Origin: Anaerolineales bacterium
Lineage (GTDB): Bacteria > Chloroflexota > Anaerolineae > Anaerolineales > Villigracilaceae
Reading direction: 5' to 3'
DNA: 64,000 nucleotides
Assembly: GCA_020634895.1 (NCBI GenBank)
Contig: JACKAV010000005.1
Span: 327,495-391,494, forward strand
Every line of letters begins with the position of its first letter. The first letter of the stretch is position 1. The notes beneath the pieces are model-generated. The model was not told the origin of the DNA, searched no databases, and saw only the letters and a list, made by a program, of their open reading frames with translations. Below are positions 44,239-52,254 of this stretch, piece by piece. Made by a program: the position numbers and the translations under genes.

Positions 44239-45222
44239 TTACACACGGACGTTCTGCGGTGCGGCAATATACTGCCACCAATTATTATGAATTCCGTTCT
44301 TTCTTCCCGCCACCGCAGGAAAGTGATTGAACCACCACTTATGATGCGCGCGGATTTCCCCGCCTCCCCATTCGGTGTTATCCACCGTGCGTATCTCGCC
44401 TTTGAAATCGGGGAAGTTCAGCAGCCAGTCGTAGCACTCGCTCCTGACCGGAGTCTTGTTTCCCCAGTCATAATCTGACTGGCTGTTCGGTGCATAGTGA
44501 ACATTGCCGCAGGCAGCCTTGCCCGGCGCGGATTTTTCGTAGCGGATAAAACGCTTCCACAGGTTGGCGTCTCCGCTTAATTTACTGAAGGTCTTTTCCA
44601 TAATGGACTCGGCACGATGCCCATAGGATTCATGCATCTCGCCGATATAACGTTCATACGAAAAACCCATGATCAAAAAGCGCCGATTGCTCGCTGAGGT
44701 ATTTTGCAATGCCGGAGAATTACACCAGAATGCGCCGGGTCCAGCCATGGTGGATTCATAAAAGCCTGCATACGGAAAACCGAAGATCCAGACTTCGTCG
44801 ATCTCGCCGCGTGACACACGCTGAAGAATATTGAATTGCTGCAGGATGCGGGTGTAGTCCACTTCCTGGGGGGTATGAGGCGCGGAGGTTCGATTCCAAA
44901 CGTCGAGGTAGGTTTGAGGCGTGTAGCGGAAGCCGTCCATCTTGGCAGGGAATTCATCCACCTCGATCCGCTCGGCGATCTCGTACCGCACCATCCCCTT
45001 GCTCACTTCAAGAATATCGGACATGAAACCGGCAAGCAGGTCTGAGGTGTTGTGCCATTTCAAATATTGGGAAAGCTTAACGCCCGTTGTTTTATCCATG
45101 ACCGGGTCGTACACGATGACCAGCACTTTGCTGCGTGTGATCTGCGCCGGCTCGGTGGCGCTGTCTCCCGGGTAACCGGCGGGGCGGAAGAATCGAAGGA
45201 TGGTCTCCAAAAAACTGGGCAT
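44239..45222 (-). CDS. Unknown protein with HESYGH motif
   Basis: This 327-residue protein has no recognised domain. It lacks a clear signal peptide, although it is rich in Trp, Tyr and Asn like an exported protein. Features are MHESYGHRAES at about 200-210 (two His and Glu that could bind a metal), FGFPYAGFYES, and a C-terminal NGIHNNWWQYI. It follows the PP2C-like membrane protein by 18 nt with a good AGGAGAG site, so the two are probably co-transcribed. A metal-dependent hydrolase is only a guess. Confidence 0.6.
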   Translation of the reverse strand: MPSFLETILRFFRPAGYPGDSATEPAQITRSKVLVIVYDPVMDKTTGVKLSQYLKWHNTSDLLAGFMSDILEVSKGMVRYEIAERIEVDEFPAKMDGFRYTPQTYLDVWNRTSAPHTPQEVDYTRILQQFNILQRVSRGEIDEVWIFGFPYAGFYESTMAGPGAFWCNSPALQNTSASNRRFLIMGFSYERYIGEMHESYGHRAESIMEKTFSKLSGDANLWKRFIRYEKSAPGKAACGNVHYAPNSQSDYDWGNKTPVRSECYDWLLNFPDFKGEIRTVDNTEWGGGEIRAHHKWWFNHFPAVAGRKNGIHNNWWQYIAAPQNVRV

Positions 45223-45240
45223 GAGTCTCTCCTTTTATGG

Positions 45241-47700
45241 TTATGGCATGTTGACTGCGAAATACACCTGACCATTCACCGCAAGATACAAGACATGATC
45301 GGGGCTGACGGTTACAGCGCCGACCGTCCCCTGCGGAATGGGATTCGCGGTTCCTGTCATCGGTTGGAACTGATTCTGCAATTCGAGCGTACGCGCCGCG
45401 AAGCGCATGACATTCTGCCCGTCGGCATCCAAAATTAGAATGGACGGGTCGGGCGGCGCGGCAAACAACATCTGTGTGAAGTGCGCCGTGGTGAATAAAT
45501 CCATATCGGCATATGCCGGGAACGGGTTGTTAAGCTGCAATGGGTCCTGACATTTCGACGAGTTCGTATCGACCCGGCTGTACACGCAGTTTGAGATATG
45601 TCCATCGGCATGCAGCAGGTACATCTCATCGCCGGAGACAAGGAAGTCGATCACATCCTGCGTCGGCGTTTGTTGACCAAAGAAGAAGTATGGGCGGTCT
45701 GTGAATGCGGCTTCCTTGCCGATATATACCCAAACCGCACGGGAGGAAGAGTCCAATACATATAAGCTGCCGCCATCCAGGGTAAAGCCGGTAATGCGCC
45801 CCCAGTTCGTATCCGGCGGAGGCAGCAGTCCTGTGCGTGGAACTTCGCCCGGTTTGCAATAGAGAAGATTACCAACAGCATCGATACCCAGCACAGTCGC
45901 GCCATAGATATTGGTGATGGGCAATGCCAGAATATCCACCAGCGGACCGGCGGTGTTATTGCTGCCCGGTCTGCAATCGAAGGTCGTATCCAATTCGAAG
46001 CCGCCGCTGCCCGAGGGGATGGCGCGTAACACATCCCCGTTGACGGCGTTGAGCAGATACAGGTCGTTTTCGCTGGCTGCCATCCGGCTTACTTGAATAC
46101 CGGGTTTGCTGCTAAAGGCGGGATTGAAGCGCAAACGGGTGATTCCCAACAACTGATCCCGATGCGCTTCCGCCTCGGCTCTTAGGTTCTTGGTATCGTT
46201 CGTAACGTCATGCTTCTCAGCCTGGTCTACATTATCGATCACATTCTCCCAGGCAATGCGCTGCTCGACAGGGTTTGTAAGCGAGAGAGCCTGCTGTTCC
46301 ATGGATACAGCCTGGTTGTAATAGATCTCGTATTGCTCATTGCGTCCATAACGCAGATACACCACCACCAAAATGGTCACCACAATAAGCGGGATGAGCA
46401 CAGCCAGAAACCCCATAAAAGCCGTCGGTGAAACGGAAGTGGATTCCGGCGTCTCTGAAGGCAGCAAACGCGGAAGGAAATTCCGAAAACGATCGCCAAG
46501 CGACGCGCTGCCTGTGCGGAGTCCCTGCATCATGCTGACGATGGTCTTCGCCGCCTGCCGCGTGCGCACAGACGGTTCACGCGGAGCCGGAGGCTGGGTT
46601 ATTTCAATGGAACTTTCGGCGACAACCTCTTCGACTTCTTCATCCTCTTCAATGATCTCTTCTTCGTCAAAGCCTTCGCCTTCGTCTATCCCTGCGGATT
46701 CGGGCTTGGGCTGCGCGCGCGGAATGGATGCCGGGAATTCGCGCGGCACCGTCTTATGCGGAAGGCTTGCCAGCGGATCTGCGGCTGGACCTGAGGTTGA
46801 GGATACGGTCGGAGGTGTCTCTTCCTGCTGGGGCGGGATCGAATACGCCGAAGGCTGAACCACGTGCGCGTCCCCTTCGGGCGTGGATTCAGGCTCGGGA
46901 GCGGCAGGCAGTTTCGAGGTCAGGGGTGGAGGCGCAGACGTTTCCTCCTGTGTTGATGGTTCTTCTTCTACAGGTGTTTCAATAGCCGTTTCCGTCTTCG
47001 GTGCGGATGTCGTCATCCCCTTCAAAAAATTGATCACGCCCGAACCTTCAACGGTCTGGAAGAGGATCGCGTTGAGGTCTTCGGTTGTGAGCGAGGTGAG
47101 ACGGCGGCGCATGGCATCGAACGATGACGGGCGCGCATCTTCCAGCGGAGTCACCCAGGCATTGGGAACGCGTCCGCAAAAAAGCATAAGATCGTTTTCG
47201 CCGAGATCGGTTTGTGCGTAATGGATGTTGATGTTCTGGCTGGACCCCAACCCCTTGCCAGCGATTGCAGGCTCAAAAAAATGACGTGAACCATTCGCAC
47301 CAAACCAATAAGCATGCATCGGTCCGCTGAGCGAAAAGATGCACTGGTTCTCGCGCACCGCTGCAAGTGCCAGCCAAGCCAGTGTATATTGACCGCGGCT
47401 GCTGGTCGTCATATTGCGCTCGAGCAGCACCTTGTTCAATGAGTCTGCCGTGGCGCGCAGCGCACTGGTCACAGCACGCGGCGTTTGATAGAACACATTC
47501 GCGGCGTCTTCCGTGAACTTACGGTATTCGCTGGTCGTAATGGTGGCGTTACCGGTAAGCAAAAGATAGATCACTAAACGGTCTTGCTCACGTCCGCGCG
47601 CGGCATTTTTCGGCGGATGCAGTGCCAATATGCCGGGCATCTCAGCCTGCTCCAGACCTTGAATACGATACAACGTTGAAAGATTGATATCAAGGGGCAT
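45241..47700 (-). CDS. Degenerate PP2C-like domain, TM helix and external beta-propeller
   Basis: This 819-residue protein has an N-terminal region (about 1-230) whose layout resembles PPM/PP2C phosphatases. The metal-binding Asp motifs are changed: SGPMHAY where GDSRAY is expected and FCGRVP where SDG is expected. An acidic, proline-rich linker (about 235-385) and one transmembrane helix (about 430-450) follow. The C-terminal external part (about 520-819) has repeated strand patterns like a propeller. It is probably a catalytically dead sensor/scaffold. A GATAAT box lies 5 nt before the ATG. Confidence 0.6.
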   Translation of the reverse strand: MPLDINLSTLYRIQGLEQAEMPGILALHPPKNAARGREQDRLVIYLLLTGNATITTSEYRKFTEDAANVFYQTPRAVTSALRATADSLNKVLLERNMTTSSRGQYTLAWLALAAVRENQCIFSLSGPMHAYWFGANGSRHFFEPAIAGKGLGSSQNINIHYAQTDLGENDLMLFCGRVPNAWVTPLEDARPSSFDAMRRRLTSLTTEDLNAILFQTVEGSGVINFLKGMTTSAPKTETAIETPVEEEPSTQEETSAPPPLTSKLPAAPEPESTPEGDAHVVQPSAYSIPPQQEETPPTVSSTSGPAADPLASLPHKTVPREFPASIPRAQPKPESAGIDEGEGFDEEEIIEEDEEVEEVVAESSIEITQPPAPREPSVRTRQAAKTIVSMMQGLRTGSASLGDRFRNFLPRLLPSETPESTSVSPTAFMGFLAVLIPLIVVTILVVVYLRYGRNEQYEIYYNQAVSMEQQALSLTNPVEQRIAWENVIDNVDQAEKHDVTNDTKNLRAEAEAHRDQLLGITRLRFNPAFSSKPGIQVSRMAASENDLYLLNAVNGDVLRAIPSGSGGFELDTTFDCRPGSNNTAGPLVDILALPITNIYGATVLGIDAVGNLLYCKPGEVPRTGLLPPPDTNWGRITGFTLDGGSLYVLDSSSRAVWVYIGKEAAFTDRPYFFFGQQTPTQDVIDFLVSGDEMYLLHADGHISNCVYSRVDTNSSKCQDPLQLNNPFPAYADMDLFTTAHFTQMLFAAPPDPSILILDADGQNVMRFAARTLELQNQFQPMTGTANPIPQGTVGAVTVSPDHVLYLAVNGQVYFAVNMP

Positions 47701-47752
47701 GTAAGATTATCGCTTAAGTCGCCTTCATTATAACTGGTAAAATTCGACGGCT

Positions 47753-48763
47753 ATGGAATATACACTTCTTAACGATTTTTCACAGATCAACGCGCAGGAA
47801 TGGAATGACCTTCTGCAGGAATCCGTAAGCGATAACCCCTTCCTGCGCTACGAATATCAAAGCGCATGGTGGGAGCATCGCGGTGGCGGCGAATGGAAGA
47901 ACGCCCAACTGCTGCTGGTCACCGCGCGCGAAAACGCAAAACTTATCGGCATTGCGCCGCTCTTCATCGCGGAATACGAAGGTCAGCCCGCCCTGCTTTT
48001 AAATGGAAGCATCGAGATCTCGGATTATTTGGATTTGATCGTCCGCAGCGATGACCATGCCCAATTCATTTCGGGGCTGCTGGACTTCCTCGCCTCAAAC
48101 CTAGCCGACAGTTGGTCCAAACTCGACTGGTACAACCTCCCCGACGATTCTCCGACCCTTGCCGCGCTCAAAGCGGAAGCCGAGAAACGCGGCTGGACCC
48201 ATCTCGAAGAGGTCTACCGACCCACACCGCGCATCGCCCTGAACGGCGACTTCGACGAATATCTCTCGCGCGTGGAGAAGAAACAGCGTCACGAGATCCG
48301 CCGCAAGATGCGCCGCGCCGCCGAATCTGGACGTGTCCGCTTTTATATTGTGCCAAAAGACGCCGACATCGAACCCGAGTTGGAATCCTTCTTCCACCTG
48401 ATGATCCAGGAACCGAACAAGGCGCTCTTCCTTCAGGATGTGATGCGCGACCAGATGTCCACATCGCTGCGAGCCGCGCACGATTACGGCTATCTCTGGC
48501 TCGCCTTCCTCGAAGTGGACGGCGTCAAAGCGGCGGCTTCGCTCAACTTCGATTACAAGAACAAATTATGGGGCTACAACTCCGGCGTCAGCCGCGACTT
48601 CATGGAACTCTCGCCCGGCTGGGTGTTGATGTCCCACGTCATCCAATGGTGCTGCGAAAACGGACGCAGCGAATTCGACTTCATGCGCGGAGATGAAGAC
48701 TACAAATACCGCTTCGGCGGCGTGAACCAATATGTGATGCGGGTGAAGCTGGTCAAGCCGTAG
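47753..48763 (+). CDS. CelD/BcsL-like GNAT acetyltransferase
   Basis: This 336-residue protein has the double-GNAT layout of the CelD/FemAB-like family. An N-terminal half (to about 150) is followed by a second half with KKQRHEIRRKMRRAAE, the LWGYNSGVSRDF segment and a terminal FMRGDEDYKYRFG motif. Such proteins acylate polysaccharide or cell-surface building blocks. It is divergent from the gene at 45241 and its last 11 nt overlap the end of the convergent gene at 48753. A TAAAAT box 9 nt before ATG suggests a very short leader. Confidence 0.82.
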   Translation: MEYTLLNDFSQINAQEWNDLLQESVSDNPFLRYEYQSAWWEHRGGGEWKNAQLLLVTARENAKLIGIAPLFIAEYEGQPALLLNGSIEISDYLDLIVRSDDHAQFISGLLDFLASNLADSWSKLDWYNLPDDSPTLAALKAEAEKRGWTHLEEVYRPTPRIALNGDFDEYLSRVEKKQRHEIRRKMRRAAESGRVRFYIVPKDADIEPELESFFHLMIQEPNKALFLQDVMRDQMSTSLRAAHDYGYLWLAFLEVDGVKAAASLNFDYKNKLWGYNSGVSRDFMELSPGWVLMSHVIQWCCENGRSEFDFMRGDEDYKYRFGGVNQYVMRVKLVKP

Positions 48764-49400
48764 TCTGACCGATGAAAACGATCAGCGCAATAAAAGCCAC
48801 AATGATAAGCATTGGCTGCGTCGCCTTCCAAACAGCTTTGGACCAAGTCACTTCGAGTTCATGCTTCATGACAATGGACTCGTAGAAGAGCACAAAGAGG
48901 ACTGCCGCAAGCAAATATTCCTGAAACACCAGCAACGTTGTTGTGAACCGGACTATCAATGTGATGATCAAAACCGCAGGCGATGTAAAATAACACTGAA
49001 TGTAGAACATCCGCTTCAATGCGGATTTTCTGATCGGACGATTATTGACCAGCTCAATCCACGTCAGGTAGGTTATAAGCAAAAGGGAGGCAATTCCCGC
49101 GCCAAATAGAATCCTGTTTTCCAGAAAAACCGCCAAGAACCCGTCCTTCTGGATGTCCGCTTCTGAGAGAAGGGCATAGGTCAATGGGAGGACAGCTACA
49201 ATGATCCAAAAGACAATGGGCGAAAGAAATTCATCGAACTGCGCTTCCGGCTTTTTCGCCACACATTCATTGCCCACATAGGTGATGATCTCCTGCGGTT
49301 TGAATATGACCTGGAGCAGGGTCTTGGGCAGGAGCATAAGCCAGACCATGATCTCAAAAATAACTTCTTCCAACGCTTGCAGGATTTTGAATTGCGCCAT
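48753..49400 (-). CDS. Five/six-helix membrane protein, paralogue A
   Basis: This 215-residue protein starts with an amphipathic N-terminus (ALEEVIFEIMVWLMLLPKTL) and has about five transmembrane helices. It is a paralogue of the protein at 49723-50355: they share EVMVWLLLLPKTL-type starts, FDEFLSP/FDEYLSP and the RSALKRMFY/RSSLKISFY motif. A Yip1-like fold is possible. GGAGGG precedes the ATG. Function unknown. Confidence 0.7.
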   Translation of the reverse strand: MAQFKILQALEEVIFEIMVWLMLLPKTLLQVIFKPQEIITYVGNECVAKKPEAQFDEFLSPIVFWIIVAVLPLTYALLSEADIQKDGFLAVFLENRILFGAGIASLLLITYLTWIELVNNRPIRKSALKRMFYIQCYFTSPAVLIITLIVRFTTTLLVFQEYLLAAVLFVLFYESIVMKHELEVTWSKAVWKATQPMLIIVAFIALIVFIGQTTA

Positions 49401-49475
49401 GGATTCCCTCCATTTTTTAACAGGAATGTTTTACTGTTTTACCACATCCAAGCCCAAAGGAACATTCCTTTTGGC

Positions 49476-49643
49476 TTAACTTTTCCCTGTAATTCCTCCC
49501 TCAGCCAATTCCCTGATCGAAGCATTCTTCGCCAAAGCCTCTTTTACCAGTGCCGCGCCTTGTGCATATCCGATCACGGGGTTAAACGCCGTCACAATGA
49601 TGGCATACGCGCCAAATACGTGATGCGGGCGAGGGTGATAAAG
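49476..49643 (-). pseudogene. Remnant of a class II fumarase/aspartase-type C-terminus
   Basis: The minus strand carries a 55-codon open stretch that contains VTAFNPVIGYAQGAA, VKEALAKN and SIRELAEGG, then a stop. This matches the FumC/AspA C-terminal domain pattern (TALNPxIGY then KEAL and SxREL). There is no start and nothing of the catalytic body. A hairpin follows the stop, as at a normal gene end. It lies just upstream of membrane paralogue A. Confidence 0.6.
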
Positions 49644-49646
49644 TCA

Positions 49647-49687
49647 TGAAAAAACTTCCGAGATTTTGCAAGTCTCGGAAGCTTTTT
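49647..49687 (-). terminator. Terminator of membrane paralogue B
   Basis: A 9-bp stem (CTTCCGAGA at 49655-49663 with TCTCGGAAG at 49673-49681) is flanked by A6 and T5 runs. On the minus strand it ends in TTTTTT, 36 nt after the gene at 49723. Confidence 0.85.
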
Positions 49688-49722
49688 CATACGATGCCGC
49701 TTCATTAGTCAAGCGAGGATTG

Positions 49723-50355
49723 CTACGTTAGCACGATTTCGAAAAACCAGAAGAAGAGCCCAGACAACACGATCTGGGGAATGCTGGTGTAGAGAAACGC
49801 CCGAAAAAAACCGATCTTGAGTTCAGATTGAAAGACAAATGCCTCATAGATCGGTATGATGGCAAGGTTCAAAACAAGAAGCGGCAGAAACAGTGTCGTA
49901 ATCGGAAAAAAGAGATAGGTCAGCACCTGTGCCGGGGCAAGCACATAACAATGCCGGTAAAACGATATTTTCAGCGAAGACCGTTTGATCGGATCCTTGT
50001 TCAGCCACTCGATCCCAACGATGTAAATGAACGGGATGAGCATCATGTAGAAGGTCACCTGATAGATTTGGCTGGAGAGCGCCTTCAAAAAATCATCGGT
50101 GGAGGCAATATCCGGACCGGCAAGAATGAAAATGGTAGTAAGGGGAAAGACCGCCGACAACAGCCATAACATTACAGGGGAAAGATATTCGTCGAAGCGT
50201 TCATCCGGTTTCTTCAGCCATTCCTCGTCTATATACTTCATCGCCCATTTGGGACGAAACGTGACGCGAATCAACGTCTTGGGCAGGAGCAGCAGCCAGA
50301 CCATCACTTCATAAACCGCATCTTCGACAGACTTGAGTAGTTTTGCAAAATCCAT
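49723..50355 (-). CDS. Five/six-helix membrane protein, paralogue B
   Basis: This 210-residue protein starts at ATG 50355 behind GGAGG. It has about five hydrophobic segments and shares with paralogue A the N-terminal VEDAVYEVMVWLLLLPKTLI segment, RFDEYLSPVMLW and IKRSSLKISFYRHCY. Its longer open frame upstream is not supported. Like paralogue A it is preceded by a gene remnant ending in EGGI. Function unknown. Confidence 0.7.
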   Translation of the reverse strand: MDFAKLLKSVEDAVYEVMVWLLLLPKTLIRVTFRPKWAMKYIDEEWLKKPDERFDEYLSPVMLWLLSAVFPLTTIFILAGPDIASTDDFLKALSSQIYQVTFYMMLIPFIYIVGIEWLNKDPIKRSSLKISFYRHCYVLAPAQVLTYLFFPITTLFLPLLVLNLAIIPIYEAFVFQSELKIGFFRAFLYTSIPQIVLSGLFFWFFEIVLT

Positions 50356-50429
50356 AACATCCTCCACAGGATATTTCGACGACTGAATATTAAAACCCGC
50401 TACCTGATACAAGTTACCAATGTGAAAAT

Positions 50430-50472
50430 AGAAACAAGCGTTCCGCGAATTTGATTTCACGGAACGCTTGTT
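50430..50472 (-). terminator. Strong terminator after the second gene remnant
   Basis: A perfect 13-bp stem (AACAAGCGTTCCG at 50433-50445 with its complement at 50460-50472) has a 14-nt loop. On the minus strand TCTATTTT follows. It lies 3 nt after the stop of the remnant at 50476. Confidence 0.8.
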
Positions 50473-50475
50473 GAA

Positions 50476-50568
50476 TTATCTCCCACCGTTTGCTATTCCT
50501 CCCTCGGTCAACTTTCTCAGATCGCTCAACGCGGATTCGATCTCCTCCGGTATGCGGGCGGAAACAAT
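50476..50568 (-). pseudogene. Short gene-end remnant, perhaps related to the fumarase-like remnant
   Basis: This is a 30-codon open stretch ending DLRKLTEGGIANGG before a stop and a terminator hairpin. The segment (I/L)RxLxEGGI is shared with the remnant at 49476-49643, which suggests that both are tails of duplicated genes. It is too short to classify alone. Confidence 0.35.
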
Positions 50569-50667
50569 TTAAGCATAGAGTCCCGCATTTTTCTAATGCT
50601 AGACTATATTTTATATGGCAATTTCCCCTCTTCGGGAGTAAGATAAATACCTATATTGGAGGTATCC

Positions 50668-51540
50668 ATGCGAGATCTAACCAACGAAATCCTTGAACTC
50701 ATTCGGCGCACGTCCAGTTCGCTGCCGCCGGATGTCGAAAAACGTCTGCGCGAATCGATCGAGAAGGAAGAACCCGGCTCCGCCGCGCGCGGCGCGTTTG
50801 AGACCATCCTGAAGAATATCGAACTTTCGCGCGCGAATTCCACGCCCATTTGTCAGGACACAGGCACGCCGATCTTTTATGTGCATTACCCCGTCGGCTG
50901 GTCCACGATCCAGCTCAAGAAGCAGATCCGCGCCGCGATGGTCGAAGCAACCAAAAAGTCCTATATGCGACCGAACGCTGTCGACGCCGTCTACGATAAA
51001 AATACAGGCAACAACCTTGGCGGAGATGACTTCCCCTATATCCACTTTGAAGAGACCGAAGACGATGAACTCGTCATCGAGTTGATGCTCAAAGGCGGCG
51101 GATGCGAGAATGTCGGTCGTCAATATTCTTTACCCGATAACACCCTCGGCGCAGGGCGTGACCTGGCTGGAGTCCGCAAGGTGGTTTTGGATGCCGTCCA
51201 AAAGGCACAGGGAAAAGGCTGTGCGCCCGGTGTTCTGGGTGTATCCATCGGCGGTGACCGCGGCACATCGTATGTCAAATCGAAGGAAGTGTTGTTCAGC
51301 GAAATGGGCACACGCAATAACGACCCGAAACTCGCCGAACTCGAAGAACGCCTGACGAGTGAAGCCAACGAGATGGGCATCGGTCCCATGGGTTTTGGCG
51401 GCAAGACCACCGTACTCGATACGAAGATCAACGGACTCAGCCGTCTGCCCGCCTCTTACTTCGTCTCCGTCTCGTATATGTGCTGGGCATATCGCCGCCG
51501 CAAGATGACGGTCAAGGGCGAAGAAGTCACCTACGATTAA
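50668..51540 (+). CDS. Fumarate hydratase class I, alpha (N-terminal) subunit
   Basis: This 290-residue protein has the three cluster cysteines of class I fumarases in ICQDTGTP, GGGCENV and GCAPGVLG, with SIGGDRGT following. It hydrates fumarate to malate using a 4Fe-4S cluster. ATG 50668 follows TTGGAGGT. The beta subunit starts 12 nt downstream. A two-subunit class I fumarase or the related L(+)-tartrate dehydratase are the options; fumarase is favoured by the context. Confidence 0.9.
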   Translation: MRDLTNEILELIRRTSSSLPPDVEKRLRESIEKEEPGSAARGAFETILKNIELSRANSTPICQDTGTPIFYVHYPVGWSTIQLKKQIRAAMVEATKKSYMRPNAVDAVYDKNTGNNLGGDDFPYIHFEETEDDELVIELMLKGGGCENVGRQYSLPDNTLGAGRDLAGVRKVVLDAVQKAQGKGCAPGVLGVSIGGDRGTSYVKSKEVLFSEMGTRNNDPKLAELEERLTSEANEMGIGPMGFGGKTTVLDTKINGLSRLPASYFVSVSYMCWAYRRRKMTVKGEEVTYD

Positions 51541-51551
51541 GGAAGCGCATC

Positions 51552-52178
51552 ATGAAACAACTTACAACCCCCATCAGCGACGAAGCCATCCGCGACCTGA
51601 AGGTCGGCGATTCGGTTGCCTTGAGCGGAATCATGGTCACCGGGCGCGACGCGGCACACAAATGGATGATCGAAACCTTCATCAAAAAGACCCGCGCCCC
51701 GCAGGACGATGACCTGCAGATCCATGAAGAATTGAAAAAATTACTGAACGGTTCCGTCATCTATCACTGCGGACCCGTCGTTGCAGGACTCGATACAAAG
51801 GAGTACAAATTCATCGCAGCCGGACCAACCACCTCCATCCGTGAAGAGCCGTATCAAGCCGATGTGATGAAACACTTCAACGTCAAAGGCGTCATCGGCA
51901 AGGGCGGCATGGGTCCCAAAACGTTGAAAGGCTGCCAGGAAACACCGGCGGTTTACTTCCATGCCATCGGCGGCGCCGCCTCCTTTTTGGCGCAGACCGT
52001 GCAGAAGGTCCACGGCGTTTTCAAAATGGATTTCGGCGTGCCCGAAGCCATGTGGGTGATCGAAGTGAAAGATTTCCCCGTGGTGGTCACAATGGACTCA
52101 CACGGCGGGAGCCAGCATGCGGTCATCGACGAAGCATCGAAAAAAGTGCTGGACGGGTTATTGGAAAAGCCATACTAA
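51552..52178 (+). CDS. Fumarate hydratase class I, beta (C-terminal) subunit
   Basis: This 208-residue protein has the Fumerase_C features VALSGIMVTGRDAAHK, YHCGPVV, AAGPTTS and GKGGMGP. It completes the active site with the alpha subunit. There is no separate promoter in the 11-nt gap, so both are co-transcribed. A terminator hairpin follows. Confidence 0.92.
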   Translation: MKQLTTPISDEAIRDLKVGDSVALSGIMVTGRDAAHKWMIETFIKKTRAPQDDDLQIHEELKKLLNGSVIYHCGPVVAGLDTKEYKFIAAGPTTSIREEPYQADVMKHFNVKGVIGKGGMGPKTLKGCQETPAVYFHAIGGAASFLAQTVQKVHGVFKMDFGVPEAMWVIEVKDFPVVVTMDSHGGSQHAVIDEASKKVLDGLLEKPY

Positions 52179-52183
52179 ACTTT

Positions 52184-52206
52184 CGGGCGGAGCGACACTC
52201 CGCCCG
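52184..52206 (+). terminator. Terminator-like hairpin after the fumarase genes
   Basis: A perfect 9-bp stem CGGGCGGAG / CTCCGCCCG has a 5-nt loop, 6 nt after the fumarase beta stop. The following sequence is only slightly T-rich. Confidence 0.7.
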
Positions 52207-52254
52207 TCCTATTTAACACGCCCGTTAAATAGGACATGATATATAATAATTTTC
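52206..52254 (+). promoter_or_regulatory. Inverted repeat and promoter before the histidine kinase
   Basis: A perfect 12-bp inverted repeat (GTCCTATTTAAC at 52206-52217, GTTAAATAGGAC at 52224-52235) ends 6 bp upstream of a TATAAT box at 52242-52247, covering the expected -35 position. The ATG follows 7 nt after the -10 box, so the transcript is probably leaderless. The repeat may be an operator or a second hairpin. Confidence 0.55.
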
